A stretch of DNA of 64,000 bases from Chitinophaga sp. 180180018-3 (GCF_037893185.1 NZ_CP140772.1:5456001-5520000), one strand, 5' to 3'. Positions 8,007-17,692 are shown, numbered from the stretch's first letter. The notes: generated from the letters alone by a model not told the origin. Numbers and translations are program-made.

Positions 8007-10115
8007 CTAATTGCTTACCTCCGGCTTCTCCTGAACCAGTACCAGGTCGCTCAGCTTCACATTAATCGGAATATTACCAATCTTCACAATGGCACGCTTA
8101 TCCCTTATCTCCAGCACCTTACCTACCTGACGGTTGGTAGTAATCTTTACCTGCGATCCTATGGCGATTTCTCCTTTTACTTCTTCAAATTTCTCCTGTA
8201 CTTTTTTGTTCAGCTTCTCATTATGCTGTTTCTCTCTTCTGCGGAACAAAAGGATTTCTGCCTGCTTCATCACTTTCTCCTTATCATCGGCACGTTTCCA
8301 CTCTACAACAATCTGCTTCAGCTTACGCTCCATATCTTTCAGATACTGCAGATCTTCTTCCTTAATCTGGTTCTGCAATTTCAGCAGTGTGTATTGTTGT
8401 TGCTTACGCTCTTTGTCTGATAATATTTCGTACTCCTTTTTCAAACGCTCATTTTCTTTCAGCAACTTTTGCAAATCCTTCTCTTTATTCTCCACTTTCT
8501 GCAGGTCCTGCTCTGCTTTATTCAGCAACTTGTCGAGCCGGAAATGCCCTTCATCCACCAGCTTCTTTGCCCGGGCAATCAGCTGCGGCGGTAATCCTAT
8601 GCGCTCGGCAATGGAAAAGGTGTAAGAGCTTCCCGGTTTACCTACCATCAGCTTATACATCGGCAACAGTGTCTCTTCATCAAAGCCCATTGCTCCGTTG
8701 ATGATGCCTTTCACTTTATTGGCCATCACCTTCAGGTTGAGGTAGTGAGTGGTTACCACGCCAAAGGCATGTTTCTTCGCCAGTTCCTCCATGATTACTT
8801 CCGCGAAAGCGCCTCCCAGGTTAGGATCAGATCCGCTTCCCAGCTCATCTATGAAGAAAAGGGTTCTGCCATTGGCATTCTCCATGAAATACTTCATGTT
8901 CTTCAGATGCGAACTATAAGTACTCAGTTCAAATTCAAGCGACTGGGTATCTCCGATATGGATCATCAATTGCTTGAATATACCTATTTGGGAAGATGGA
9001 TGAACCGGCACCAGCAGTCCCGCCTGCAACATCAGCTGGATCAGCCCTATCGTTTTGAGTGTAACCGTTTTACCGCCGGCATTCGGTCCGCTGATCACCA
9101 GGATGTGGTTATCCTTATCCAGGTTGATGCTCACCGGTATGGTCGGCTTCTGGTTTTTACGGTTGTATAATAACAGCAACGGATGATATGCCTGCACCAG
9201 GTTCAGCTCTGCATGTGGCAACAGCATCGGGTAATTGGCATCCATGTCCAGGGCCAGTTTCGCCTTGCCCCTGATAAAATCAAAGGTGCCCAGTATATCA
9301 TGATAACTGTTCAGCAAAGGTGCATAAGTACTCAGTGAGGCGGTCATCGCTTTTAGTATGCGGTATACTTCGCGGTCTTCTTCTCTTTCAAGCGATTGTA
9401 TATCGTTATTCAGCTCTATGGTTTCCTCCGGCTCCAGGAATGCGGTTTTACGGGTATCTGATTCTCCATGAATGATCCCTTTTACCATCCGCTTATTCTC
9501 TGCATAGATGGCTACTACCCGGCGTCCGTTGAGGAAAGCCTCTTCCTGGTCGGCCAGGTAATTGAGTTTCTGCAGCTTCTGCAGGATCCTGTCGAATACC
9601 CGCCGCAGCTCCGTACGCTTACGGAACAGGGATATACGGATGCGCGCCAGCTCGGGGGAGGCATTGTCTCTCACCTGTCCCAGCTCGTCCAGCACTTCAT
9701 CGATGGTGGCAGTGATCTTTTTCTCGTAATGTGTGTCTTTGATGACATCATAAAGACCGGTATATTGCGTGCGCCGGTCGTGGTCGAAGAAGCGTACAAT
9801 GCTATGCATACTTTCTGCCAGCTTACGCAGCAGCATGGCCTGTTCACCAGTGAGTACGGCGCCGTCGATTGCCAGCAGGCGCAATTCTCTCCTCAGATTC
9901 AGGATATAATCGTTCGGAAAATTCTCTTGTAACAGGGTAAGCTGTTTATATTCATGTGCCTGTTGCAGGGCTGTTTGTACATAATCAATATGTGTATGTA
10001 AGCGTAATCCTGCGGCCAGCTCTTTACCCAATTCTGTTTTGCAGTGCTCTTGCAGCAATGCCTGTACTTTATCGAATTCCAACTGCACTAACGCAGATTC
10101 AGGAAAATATTTCAA
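8007..10115 (-). CDS. mutS2: MutS2-family ATPase lacking the Smr nuclease domain
   Basis: This MutS-like protein of the MutS2 branch acts on recombination intermediates or collided ribosomes rather than in mismatch repair. The start appears to be TTG at 10115, because an in-frame stop lies four codons upstream and the first residues match the family. Domains in order are a core/clamp region (1-300), ATPase with Walker A GPNAGGKT (343-350) and Walker B LFFIDELGSGSD (Asp423, Glu424), a long charged coiled coil (about 510-625) and a small beta-rich KOW-like tail (GSQVKITTNRQVGKVLEI). At 702 residues it is about 80 shorter than typical MutS2 and ends before an Smr domain; I see no HxR/LDLHG motifs. 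Confidence 0.88.
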   Translation of the reverse strand: MKYFPESALVQLEFDKVQALLQEHCKTELGKELAAGLRLHTHIDYVQTALQQAHEYKQLTLLQENFPNDYILNLRRELRLLAIDGAVLTGEQAMLLRKLAESMHSIVRFFDHDRRTQYTGLYDVIKDTHYEKKITATIDEVLDELGQVRDNASPELARIRISLFRKRTELRRVFDRILQKLQKLNYLADQEEAFLNGRRVVAIYAENKRMVKGIIHGESDTRKTAFLEPEETIELNNDIQSLEREEDREVYRILKAMTASLSTYAPLLNSYHDILGTFDFIRGKAKLALDMDANYPMLLPHAELNLVQAYHPLLLLYNRKNQKPTIPVSINLDKDNHILVISGPNAGGKTVTLKTIGLIQLMLQAGLLVPVHPSSQIGIFKQLMIHIGDTQSLEFELSTYSSHLKNMKYFMENANGRTLFFIDELGSGSDPNLGGAFAEVIMEELAKKHAFGVVTTHYLNLKVMANKVKGIINGAMGFDEETLLPMYKLMVGKPGSSYTFSIAERIGLPPQLIARAKKLVDEGHFRLDKLLNKAEQDLQKVENKEKDLQKLLKENERLKKEYEILSDKERKQQQYTLLKLQNQIKEEDLQYLKDMERKLKQIVVEWKRADDKEKVMKQAEILLFRRREKQHNEKLNKKVQEKFEEVKGEIAIGSQVKITTNRQVGKVLEIRDKRAIVKIGNIPINVKLSDLVLVQEKPEVSN

Positions 10116-10538
10116 GGTGTTATATTATTTAATGTAAGAAGACACCAACAACCAGGGTCGTTTGTGACTGCGAATAGGTTTATAGTTTGCGCGAAAATGC
10201 GCGGCCAACGTTGTGGCGGAGAAAGTTAATCCGGGAAAATTATTAATTCTTGTCCATTGTTATTGTCATTATGCTATCAAACATCTCCGGTAACCCGGCT
10301 TTTATATCTGTTTCTGCTGCTGCTGACTTATATTGCTGGCGGTTTTTCGGGGCGCCCCCGGGTTCCTCTAAACTGCAAAAGAATGTTAAAGTTAAGTAAC
10401 TCTGGCTTCTTCTCCATCATCTATTACGTAAATTATCATGGGAACCGGGGAATCCGGGTCCCGCCGGCGGGTAGCAATCCCTTTACAGTATTAGGTTCTG
10501 CCTGTTAAAAAAAATCCGTTTCTTTGAACTTTATTTTT
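10116..10538. other. Intergenic region between mutS2 and msrA
   Basis: This 420-bp divergent spacer carries no convincing gene; an open frame at 10257-10508 has no recognisable features. A short inverted repeat GCGC-gaaaat-GCGC (about 10191-10204) and GC-rich patches are present. I could not find a convincing consensus promoter for either flanking gene. Confidence 0.45.
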
Positions 10539-11186
10539 ATGAGAAAATATTCCATCTTCATTTTCCTGATCGCACTGGCCCTGTTTGCCTGTGCCCAACA
10601 TAAAAACGATAAAGTACCCGGCGATATGGAAGTAAACAACAATCAAAAAAACGCAACCGCCACTTTCGGAGGCGGCTGCTTCTGGTGCACTGAGGCGCAA
10701 TTTCAATACCTGGATGGTGTTCTTAAAGTAGAATCCGGCTACGCCGGCGGCTCCGTACCCAACCCCACCTACGAGCAGGTGTGCACAGGTACCACGGGCC
10801 ACGCAGAGGTCATCCGCGTAACCTACGATCCCGCTAAAATCAGCTACGACGAGCTCCTGCAGGCTTTCTGGCTCAGCCACGATCCTACCCAGCTCAACCG
10901 CCAGGGCAACGATGTAGGCACGCAATACCGCAGCGTCATCTTCTATAACAGCGAAGAGCAAAAGGAAAAAGCGGAATTCTATAAAAAGAAACTGCAGGAA
11001 TCCGGCGCCTACAATAAACCAATTGTCACGGAAATTGCTCCCATGACAGCATTCTATAAAGCGGAAGATTATCACCAGAACTACTATAACCAGAACGGCT
11101 CACAACCTTATTGCACCTTTGTGATCAAGCCCAAACTGGAGAAATTCAAAAAGGCCTTTGCCGGAAAATTAAAGAAAAGCAACTGA
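10539..11186 (+). CDS. msrA: Peptide-methionine (S)-S-oxide reductase, exported lipoprotein
   Basis: MsrA reduces methionine-S-sulfoxide in oxidised proteins. I choose the ATG at 10539 over an in-frame TTG at 10524 because it leaves a compact lipoprotein signal (lipobox FACA, Cys after about 17 residues). The catalytic motif GGCFWC has the nucleophile at Cys47, followed by the typical SGYAGG and GHAEVIRVTYDP blocks. The 215-residue length is an MsrA domain plus a signal, so the enzyme probably acts in the periplasm or on the outer membrane. The stop codon lies inside a terminator hairpin. Confidence 0.95.
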   Translation: MRKYSIFIFLIALALFACAQHKNDKVPGDMEVNNNQKNATATFGGGCFWCTEAQFQYLDGVLKVESGYAGGSVPNPTYEQVCTGTTGHAEVIRVTYDPAKISYDELLQAFWLSHDPTQLNRQGNDVGTQYRSVIFYNSEEQKEKAEFYKKKLQESGAYNKPIVTEIAPMTAFYKAEDYHQNYYNQNGSQPYCTFVIKPKLEKFKKAFAGKLKKSN

Positions 11187-11204
11187 TAATTAGTTGCTTT
11201 TCTT
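11172..11204 (+). terminator. Terminator hairpin overlapping the msrA stop codon
   Basis: Perfect 13-bp arms AAGAAAAGCAACT (11172-11184) and AGTTGCTTTTCTT (11192-11204) enclose a 7-nt loop. The left arm contains the last codons of msrA and part of its TGA stop. The T-rich right arm fits intrinsic termination. Confidence 0.75.
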
Positions 11205-11313
11205 CATATATAAACAACTAAAAAATAACAGTTAGCTGCTATTAACTTCCTTTCTCTGCATTAAACCATGAAAATTCCCTATCTTCCTTATACTTAAAAA
11301 TGTTCCACTCTTA

Positions 11314-11721
11314 ATGAGCACTGATCAAAAATGTCCCTGGTGCGGGAGTATCACCACTATGAGCGCAACCACGGTAACCGGCCCTGAAGAGGCCCCAACC
11401 CTATGTCCACAATGCCAAAGGGTCATCTCGGAGATCGACCCGAAGATAGAAGCCGCCAAACGGTTGATCGAAGAAAAAACAATGCAGCTTTGCCTGAACG
11501 CAGGTAAGGCCAACGCCGTTGCCCATTATCTGACTGAAATCAACAAACTCCCGGATCACCACCTTTCCCCTCACGACGCCAAAGCCGCTGTAGAACAACT
11601 GATCAACGCCCGGGGTATACGCCGTGCCGTCAAGAAACCCGGTAAAAATGCCGGCGTCATCATTCTTATTGTTGCACTACTTGCTATTGCCAGTGTGGTG
11701 TACTTCTTCACACACACATAA
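11314..11721 (+). CDS. Zinc-ribbon protein with C-terminal membrane anchor, unknown function
   Basis: I do not recognise a named family. The 135 residues start with a likely zinc ribbon: CPWC near residue 7 and CPQC near residue 32. A middle helical region (about 45-105) follows, then a basic stretch (RRAVKKPGK) and one strong hydrophobic helix (about 113-131) near the C-terminus. This predicts a tail-anchored protein with its zinc ribbon in the cytoplasm. It stands alone between msrA and the Rrf2 gene, all on the plus strand. The ATG directly follows a stop-rich leader. Confidence 0.7.
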   Translation: MSTDQKCPWCGSITTMSATTVTGPEEAPTLCPQCQRVISEIDPKIEAAKRLIEEKTMQLCLNAGKANAVAHYLTEINKLPDHHLSPHDAKAAVEQLINARGIRRAVKKPGKNAGVIILIVALLAIASVVYFFTHT

Positions 11722-11746
11722 ATTTTTCAATTAACCATTATTATTG

Positions 11747-11777
11747 TACTTTTGTACTGTAATAAAGTCGATTACAG
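11747..11777 (+). promoter_or_regulatory. Promoter -7 box and palindromic operator of the Rrf2 gene
   Basis: TACTTTTG (11747-11754) is a perfect TAnnTTTG box. Right behind it is CTGTAAT (11757-11763), 7 bp, then ATTACAG (11771-11777), a perfect 7-bp inverted repeat at the predicted transcription start. The ATG of the Rrf2 gene follows at 11779. The 17-bp block 11747-11763 recurs identically at 47436-47452, so autorepression and a shared regulon are likely. Confidence 0.8.
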
Positions 11778-11778
11778 A

Positions 11779-12189
11779 ATGAATAATTCAAGATTTCCCA
11801 TCTCTTTGCACATTCTGACGCTGTTGGCCAGCGCAGAGGGGGAATTATTATCGTCCGACTATATTGCCGGCAGCATCAATATCAACCCGGTACTGGTACG
11901 CAAAGAGGTGAGCAACCTGCGTAACTACGGCCTCGTGGAAAGCAAGGAAGGAAAAAACGGAGGGGCCACCCTGGCCAAATCCGCTGATAAGATCCGGCTA
12001 TCGGAAGTTTTTCATGCGGTGCAGCAGGCCTCCCTGCTGGGAAACAGCAAGAATAAACCCAATCCCGATTGCCCCATCGGCAAGCAAATCAATCAGCACC
12101 TCGATAGTCTTTATCTTGAAATAGAAGGAGCATTGCTGCATAAACTGGAGAAAATGAGCCTGGCAGATTTTCTTCGCCAATTCAAATAA
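11779..12189 (+). CDS. Rrf2 family transcriptional repressor, YwnA-like
   Basis: This winged-helix regulator has 136 residues from the ATG at 11779; the frame stays open further upstream, but that stretch is the operator. The N-terminus (FPISLHILTLLA), the recognition region (NINPVLVRKEVSNLRNYGLV) and the wing (GKNGGATLAK) are typical of Rrf2. It lacks the three-cysteine Fe-S motif of IscR and has a single Cys98 (DCPIG), so a thiol switch is possible. A palindrome sits between its -7 box and start codon, suggesting autorepression. The dioxygenase gene starts 34 bp downstream and is probably co-transcribed. Confidence 0.9.
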   Translation: MNNSRFPISLHILTLLASAEGELLSSDYIAGSININPVLVRKEVSNLRNYGLVESKEGKNGGATLAKSADKIRLSEVFHAVQQASLLGNSKNKPNPDCPIGKQINQHLDSLYLEIEGALLHKLEKMSLADFLRQFK

Positions 12190-12223
12190 CAATAGCTGTC
12201 AGCAACTAAAAGCTAACCACAAT

Positions 12224-13045
12224 ATGGACCTCCACGATCTTAAAAATATTACAGCCGATTTTAAAAGCACCCACCGGATGCCGGTTATGTTCATTGGCCA
12301 CGGCAACCCAATGAATGGTATCAGCGACAATGCTTTTACCCATGCCCTGAGCAAAATGGGAAAGGATGTGGGCAACCAACCCACTGCCATCCTTGTTATT
12401 TCAGCGCACTGGCTGACCAAAGGCACGCATGTATTAACTGCACCCAAACCTTCTACCATACACGATTTCGGCGGTTTCCCCGAAGCCCTGTATGCCGTAC
12501 AATACCCGGCTCCCGGCGCGCCGGAACTGGCCAGGGAAACCAAACAGCTGATTACTTCCGCCGACGTAGTGGAAGATGACCAGTGGGGCCTCGATCATGG
12601 CTCATGGACGGTACTCCGCCATATGTACCCGAAGGCCGATGTACCTGTGTTCCAGCTAAGTATCGATTTCTATAAATCCCCGGAATACCATTTCAAACTG
12701 GCTGCCGAGCTGAAAGCGCTGCGCGACAAAGGCGTGCTGATCATGGGTAGCGGTAACATCGTACATAACCTGCGCCAGGTCAGCTTCTCGGATAATGCCC
12801 AACCGTTCGACTGGGCCCTTTCGTTCGATCATACAGTGAAGGAGAAACTGGAACAACGCGCCTTCAACGACCTGGTTAACTATCATACACTTGGCCGGGA
12901 AGCGCAGCTTTCCATTCCTACCAATGATCATTATCTTCCTATGTTATATACACTCGGGTTGATAGATAAGGAAGAAGATATCAGGTTTACATATGAAGAA
13001 ATACAGAATGGGAGTATCAGCATGCGTTGCTTTACCACCGTTTAA
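12224..13045 (+). CDS. DODA-type extradiol aromatic ring-opening dioxygenase (YgiD-like)
   Basis: This belongs to the LigB/DODA class III extradiol dioxygenases, which cleave catechol-like rings using a non-haem metal. The 273 residues have the metal-ligand regions FIGHGNPMN (His near 25) and VISAHWLTKG (His near 64), plus MGSGNIVHNLR and LSIPTNDHYLP. Length and motif order match YgiD, the 4,5-DOPA dioxygenase group. It follows the Rrf2 repressor by 34 bp, suggesting control by catechol or quinone stress. The physiological substrate is unknown. It converges on the next gene with an 18-bp gap. Confidence 0.9.
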   Translation: MDLHDLKNITADFKSTHRMPVMFIGHGNPMNGISDNAFTHALSKMGKDVGNQPTAILVISAHWLTKGTHVLTAPKPSTIHDFGGFPEALYAVQYPAPGAPELARETKQLITSADVVEDDQWGLDHGSWTVLRHMYPKADVPVFQLSIDFYKSPEYHFKLAAELKALRDKGVLIMGSGNIVHNLRQVSFSDNAQPFDWALSFDHTVKEKLEQRAFNDLVNYHTLGREAQLSIPTNDHYLPMLYTLGLIDKEEDIRFTYEEIQNGSISMRCFTTV

Positions 13046-13063
13046 TACATCCCCTGTACGATA

Positions 13064-16000
13064 TCAGGCTTTCAGCAGTTCGCCTTCTTTTTGCATGCCT
13101 GTTGTTTCCACGCAGATATCAATCGCTTTCAGCAACTCTTCTTTCATTTCTTCGGTCACCCGGCTATACCCGAACATCCGGGCAATAAACGGCACTGCTT
13201 CTTCCCTTTCAATCGCTACTGCATCCTTCACCACTCGTTCCAGTGCCACCCCAATTTCTTCTACAGCAATGTAGCCAATTTTCCGGGCAGATGCCGGTAA
13301 CTGGCTTCTGTTGCGGACTACGGGCGTTGGCAAGTCTGTATCCCATAGGAACTGTCCTTTTATCTTAATGCGTTTGCTGGCATCTGAATGCCTGACGGCA
13401 TGGCGCAGTATTTCACGGATACGCGGGCCCACACGGGTAATGCCTGCGGCCTCCACCATGCGGCGGGCCAGTTCATCGAAATGCACCGGGCTTTCCACAT
13501 TCACCACCTGCTCTACCCAACCACACAGCTTCACCATAGGCGCCTGATGAAATTCCTGTTCCCGGATATCTTCCGGCAGCACCGCTTCTTCGTACGCAGG
13601 CACCTCTACGTTTTCTTCCTCCACTACTTCCCTCGTGATAGAAGGTTCTGCCACACGCTGCGCCGCCATCTGATCATCATCAATAGCCGCCGCTGTTCTG
13701 GCCTGCTCAATGACTTCCACGAGGCGATTCAGCTCTTTCTCCGGGTTACGGAACCAGTCGGTACTCCATACCCTGTACATCTTCCAGCCAATACCTTCCA
13801 GTACCTGCTGACGCAGGCGGTCACGGTCGCGGGCGGAACGGGCGGAGTGATAAGCCGCGCCATCACATTCAATTCCCAGCAGATACCTGCCGGGATACCG
13901 GGGATCTACAATAGCCATGTCTATATAAAATCCCTTCGAACCTACCTGTTTCCTTACCGTATATCCCAACGCTTCCAGTTTGGCAGCTACCATTTCCTCA
14001 AAGGGACTGTCGGCCGGCAAGCCGGTTTCTCCGGTCATATACAGCTTTCCATGCTGCGCGAAATAGAGGAAATTTTTCAGCGATTGTATGCCGTAGCTCC
14101 TGGTCCGGGTCACATCTATATCATCGGCCGTGATGTTGGTAAACACTTCACAGCGCATCTTCGCGCGGGTGATCAGTACATTCAGCCTTCTTTCGCCGCC
14201 GTCGTTATTCAGCGGACCAAACGACATGGCCACATACCCTTCCTCCGTACGCCCGTAACCGATAGAAATAAAGATCACATCCCGTTCGTCGCCCTGCACG
14301 TTTTCGAGGTTCTTCACGAAGAAGGGCTCGTTCTGATGTGCACTGAAAAACGATTCCAGCTCCGGCGCATTCCGGCGCCGCAGCTCCAGCTCATCGCTGA
14401 TGGCCTGTCGCTGTGTGGTGCTGAAAGCCACCACTCCCAGGCTCAGGCCCGGATGCAGGCGGGCATGCTCCATCACTGCATCTGCTACAATAGCTGCTTC
14501 CTTCGGATTGGTGCGGGTTTTACCCCTGTCGTACGCGGTATCTTTCAGGTGATGGAATACCAGGCCCCGGCTGTCTTTATCACCCGGACTGGGGAATATC
14601 ACCAGTTTGTTCTCGTAAAATTCATGATTGGAAAGCGTGATGAGCGATTCATGCCGGCTCCGGTAGTGCCAGCGCAGCATACGTTGCGGAGCACCCTGGG
14701 CGTCGCACAGGCCGAGGATACTTTGCATATCTGCAGTTACATTGTCTTCGTCATCCGTTTCCCGGGTCAGCGAATCAAAGAAACTGGTAGGAGGCAGCTG
14801 TTTATTATCTCCTACCACTACCAGTTGTTTGCCTCTCAAAATAGCGCCCAGTGCGTCTACCGGTTTCACCTGACTGGCCTCATCGAATATCACGAGGTCA
14901 AATTCCACCGCTCCCGGCGGGAGGAAATTGGCGATAGACAATGGGCTCATCATAAACACCGGTTTCACCGCCTGTATCACCACTCCTGCTTCCTGCATCA
15001 GTTTGCGGATGGGCATATGACGCGCTTTCTTATTGAACTCCGTGCGGAGGATATTAACCTGTCCGCCTGCCTCCAGCCGGGGCATCTGCTCCCAGTGCTG
15101 CAAGGCGGCACGGGCACGGTTATACTGAAGATTAACAACATCCAGCCTGCGGAACTGCTGTACAATTTCCTCATGTCCGCCTCTTTCAAACTTCCGGAGT
15201 GCAGGTTGTGATTTGATGGCTGTTTCCACCAGGTATTCGTACCAGTTTTTTTGCAGCGCTGTTTTCAGCCATTGCCGTGCACCTTCCCATTCCTGTGCCG
15301 GAGTAATCAGGCATTGCAGATTTTCCTGTATAGCCGTTTCCGTTACATTGTTCCAGGCGATGAGATGATGAATCTCCGGCAATTTGTTGATCCATGTTTG
15401 CAGCTGTGCCTGCTCTGCGTCAAACTCACCACGATAAATACCTGCACCCAATTCCAGTTCATCCAGCAATTGAGCGCGGCTTTGCTGATGCTCCTGCACA
15501 AGCCGGAGCATTCGTTCCGCATCTGCACGGGCCGTAGCGGCATCACGGTTGTTTTGCAGATAAACTGCCACTTCGGGCGAACAGCTGCCGGAAGCAATGC
15601 GTGTATGCAGTTCCGTAAGATAAGCAGTAGCTGTTTGCAGGGCAGCCCAGTTAGTCTGCGCTTTCTGCCAACGGCTGCCAAACAGGGTGCGGGCCAGTTC
15701 TGCATGTTCTTTCAACAGCGCATCTTCCCGTTTATACTCCATGATGGCATCCACATACTGCAGCTTTTCTTCGTTATAATCGGGCAGGCGATGCCTGCAA
15801 AGGGCTGCCAGCCGGCGATTGCTTCGTTTGTATGCACCTATGAGGAACTTGTACCATTTGTCGCCATGAGCCAGCAGATCCTGCCGGATTTCCAGCACAT
15901 CCTGATCCCAGGCTTCAGGAATCAGCACTTCCTGGTATTGCAGCTGTATAGCAGTTGCTGCTTCGCCCGCGGTGAGCCAGTCGTGTAGCTCCTGTTGCTG

Positions 16001-17692
16001 CTGCAACCAGGCCTTATTGTTTACATCCAGCTCCTGCAGATCCGGTTGCCGTGCCAGCAGCTCACATATATCGATCAGTGTTTTGGTTGTTGGAATATTC
16101 GCCGGCGCTGTTATTCCCATCTTACCGGCTACGGCATTCGTTTGTTGCAGCAGTGCTTCCAGCGATGCGGCCGTTTTCTGCAGCTGATCGGCCAGGGCCT
16201 GTTGCTCATGCGGCAGCAACACGGTCAGCTGGCTGCCGCGAAAAGTAAGTGCCGCCGGCATTCCTGTTTCCTGCAAACAGGCCTGTATACGCAAAGCCAT
16301 CGTGGTGGCCTTGTTCATGGCTGCCGCATCCCATTGTTCTATATCCGGTAACTGTATGGCCGGCAACACTATTCCGGCTGTTTCTTCGTTTAGCCTTAAC
16401 AGGTAGCCAATCAGCTGATGGGCTGTCAGCCCGCTTTTACCTATAGTGTCGTTTATAGAGAGACAATAATCATTCAGTTCTTTTTTGTAGCTGTCCAGCA
16501 GCAGCACCTCTTCCTGCAGTTTCTGTATCCTGGGCCGGCCCAGCTCCAGCACGCGGCGCAGCTCCTGGTGCAGCTCCTTTTTATTGGCTTTGTGACTGTG
16601 AAGCTCCAGGCAGGCCTCGCCTAACTGAATATTATCCAGCCGGCGCTTTACTACTTCCAGTGCGGCCAGTTTCTCCGCAACAAACAACACTTTCTTCCCG
16701 CGCCCGATGGCATCTGCAATGATATTGGTGATCGTCTGCGATTTACCGGTTCCCGGAGGCCCTTGTATAACCAGGTTCCGTCCTTCCTGTACCGATAACA
16801 TTGCCATTATCTGCGAACTGTCTGCATCCACTACCTGGAAAAGCTCGTGGGCAGGCGTATCCCGGTCAATGAAAACATCTTCCGGAATCTGTGGCTGATC
16901 GTCTGAAAAACCGTTCCCAAAAAGGCTCTGGATCACCGGATGCGTTAGTACATCATTGTTGTTTTGCCATTTGGATGCATCGAGGTCGTTATAAATCATG
17001 AATTTCCCAAAGGAGAAAAAACCCAGCTCAATGGCATCCGGCGCTACTTTCCAGCGTGGCATACTTTCCACGGCGGCAGCTACAGAAGCCAGATAATCAT
17101 TCACCTCAAAATCTTCAGTATCCGGCAGATCAGGAATATCGATATTGAAATCCGCTTTCATTTTTGCCAGCAGGGAAATGTTGGCGCCTATTTCCTCAAG
17201 AGAATATTTCAACCGGAAACGTTCCCGCGCATCAGACCTGTCGAGACGAACGGGTATCATGATAAGCGGCGCCAGGCGGGCTTCCTGCTCTTTTTCATCT
17301 TCATACCAGTGCAACATTCCTAAAGACAGGTACAAAATATTCACCCCCTGTTCTTCAATGCTCATGCGGGCTGCATAATAGGTATTCAGCAGCTTTGTAT
17401 GCAGGATGTTCGGCGTTTCGTTGGTTTGTAAACGGGTATCATAGATCGCCTCTTTCGATACGGGTTCATTGTATTCCACACTTTCCCCAGCCTGTTTTTT
17501 CTCGGACCGCCCGAGAAACGACATGGTTTTGTTTTCCCTCACCAGTATATCATAAATGGCGGCAGATTGTTCCTCAACAATATGTAAACCCTTACCCACG
17601 GGCAATCTGTAGTTCAACAAAGGATTTCTCAGACCTAAATCCAGTAACTCCTTGCGGGCAGATTCAAGCCTGGTTAATATGGATGCGATCAT
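13064..17692 (-). CDS. DUF4011 / SF1 helicase / Vsr-like endonuclease / DUF3320 protein, probable defence nuclease
   Basis: This very large protein has 1542 residues. The N-terminus (about 1-290) matches DUF4011. An SF1 (UvrD/Dna2-like) helicase core follows, with Walker A GPPGTGKS (311-318) and motif II FDEASQ (Asp937, Glu938); the long insert between them is helical. Motifs near QGDERDVIFISIGYGR and RLNVLITRAK mark helicase domain 2. A Vsr/DUF559-like nuclease follows, with GIECDGAAYH (Glu1275, Asp1277) and a DRLRQQVL region, then a C-terminal DUF3320-like region. This architecture is, as I recall, the one reported as a single-gene antiphage system (Hhe). It is a lone gene here, without a visible island around it. 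Confidence 0.85.
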   Translation of the reverse strand: MIASILTRLESARKELLDLGLRNPLLNYRLPVGKGLHIVEEQSAAIYDILVRENKTMSFLGRSEKKQAGESVEYNEPVSKEAIYDTRLQTNETPNILHTKLLNTYYAARMSIEEQGVNILYLSLGMLHWYEDEKEQEARLAPLIMIPVRLDRSDARERFRLKYSLEEIGANISLLAKMKADFNIDIPDLPDTEDFEVNDYLASVAAAVESMPRWKVAPDAIELGFFSFGKFMIYNDLDASKWQNNNDVLTHPVIQSLFGNGFSDDQPQIPEDVFIDRDTPAHELFQVVDADSSQIMAMLSVQEGRNLVIQGPPGTGKSQTITNIIADAIGRGKKVLFVAEKLAALEVVKRRLDNIQLGEACLELHSHKANKKELHQELRRVLELGRPRIQKLQEEVLLLDSYKKELNDYCLSINDTIGKSGLTAHQLIGYLLRLNEETAGIVLPAIQLPDIEQWDAAAMNKATTMALRIQACLQETGMPAALTFRGSQLTVLLPHEQQALADQLQKTAASLEALLQQTNAVAGKMGITAPANIPTTKTLIDICELLARQPDLQELDVNNKAWLQQQQELHDWLTAGEAATAIQLQYQEVLIPEAWDQDVLEIRQDLLAHGDKWYKFLIGAYKRSNRRLAALCRHRLPDYNEEKLQYVDAIMEYKREDALLKEHAELARTLFGSRWQKAQTNWAALQTATAYLTELHTRIASGSCSPEVAVYLQNNRDAATARADAERMLRLVQEHQQSRAQLLDELELGAGIYRGEFDAEQAQLQTWINKLPEIHHLIAWNNVTETAIQENLQCLITPAQEWEGARQWLKTALQKNWYEYLVETAIKSQPALRKFERGGHEEIVQQFRRLDVVNLQYNRARAALQHWEQMPRLEAGGQVNILRTEFNKKARHMPIRKLMQEAGVVIQAVKPVFMMSPLSIANFLPPGAVEFDLVIFDEASQVKPVDALGAILRGKQLVVVGDNKQLPPTSFFDSLTRETDDEDNVTADMQSILGLCDAQGAPQRMLRWHYRSRHESLITLSNHEFYENKLVIFPSPGDKDSRGLVFHHLKDTAYDRGKTRTNPKEAAIVADAVMEHARLHPGLSLGVVAFSTTQRQAISDELELRRRNAPELESFFSAHQNEPFFVKNLENVQGDERDVIFISIGYGRTEEGYVAMSFGPLNNDGGERRLNVLITRAKMRCEVFTNITADDIDVTRTRSYGIQSLKNFLYFAQHGKLYMTGETGLPADSPFEEMVAAKLEALGYTVRKQVGSKGFYIDMAIVDPRYPGRYLLGIECDGAAYHSARSARDRDRLRQQVLEGIGWKMYRVWSTDWFRNPEKELNRLVEVIEQARTAAAIDDDQMAAQRVAEPSITREVVEEENVEVPAYEEAVLPEDIREQEFHQAPMVKLCGWVEQVVNVESPVHFDELARRMVEAAGITRVGPRIREILRHAVRHSDASKRIKIKGQFLWDTDLPTPVVRNRSQLPASARKIGYIAVEEIGVALERVVKDAVAIEREEAVPFIARMFGYSRVTEEMKEELLKAIDICVETTGMQKEGELLKA

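Noticed and set aside
10257..10508. 83-codon plus-strand open frame between mutS2 and msrA
   Set aside because: No family resemblance; the region looks non-coding.
13388..15211. 607-codon plus-strand open frame opposite the helicase
   Set aside because: It is a shadow frame of the large minus-strand gene, whose motifs are clear.
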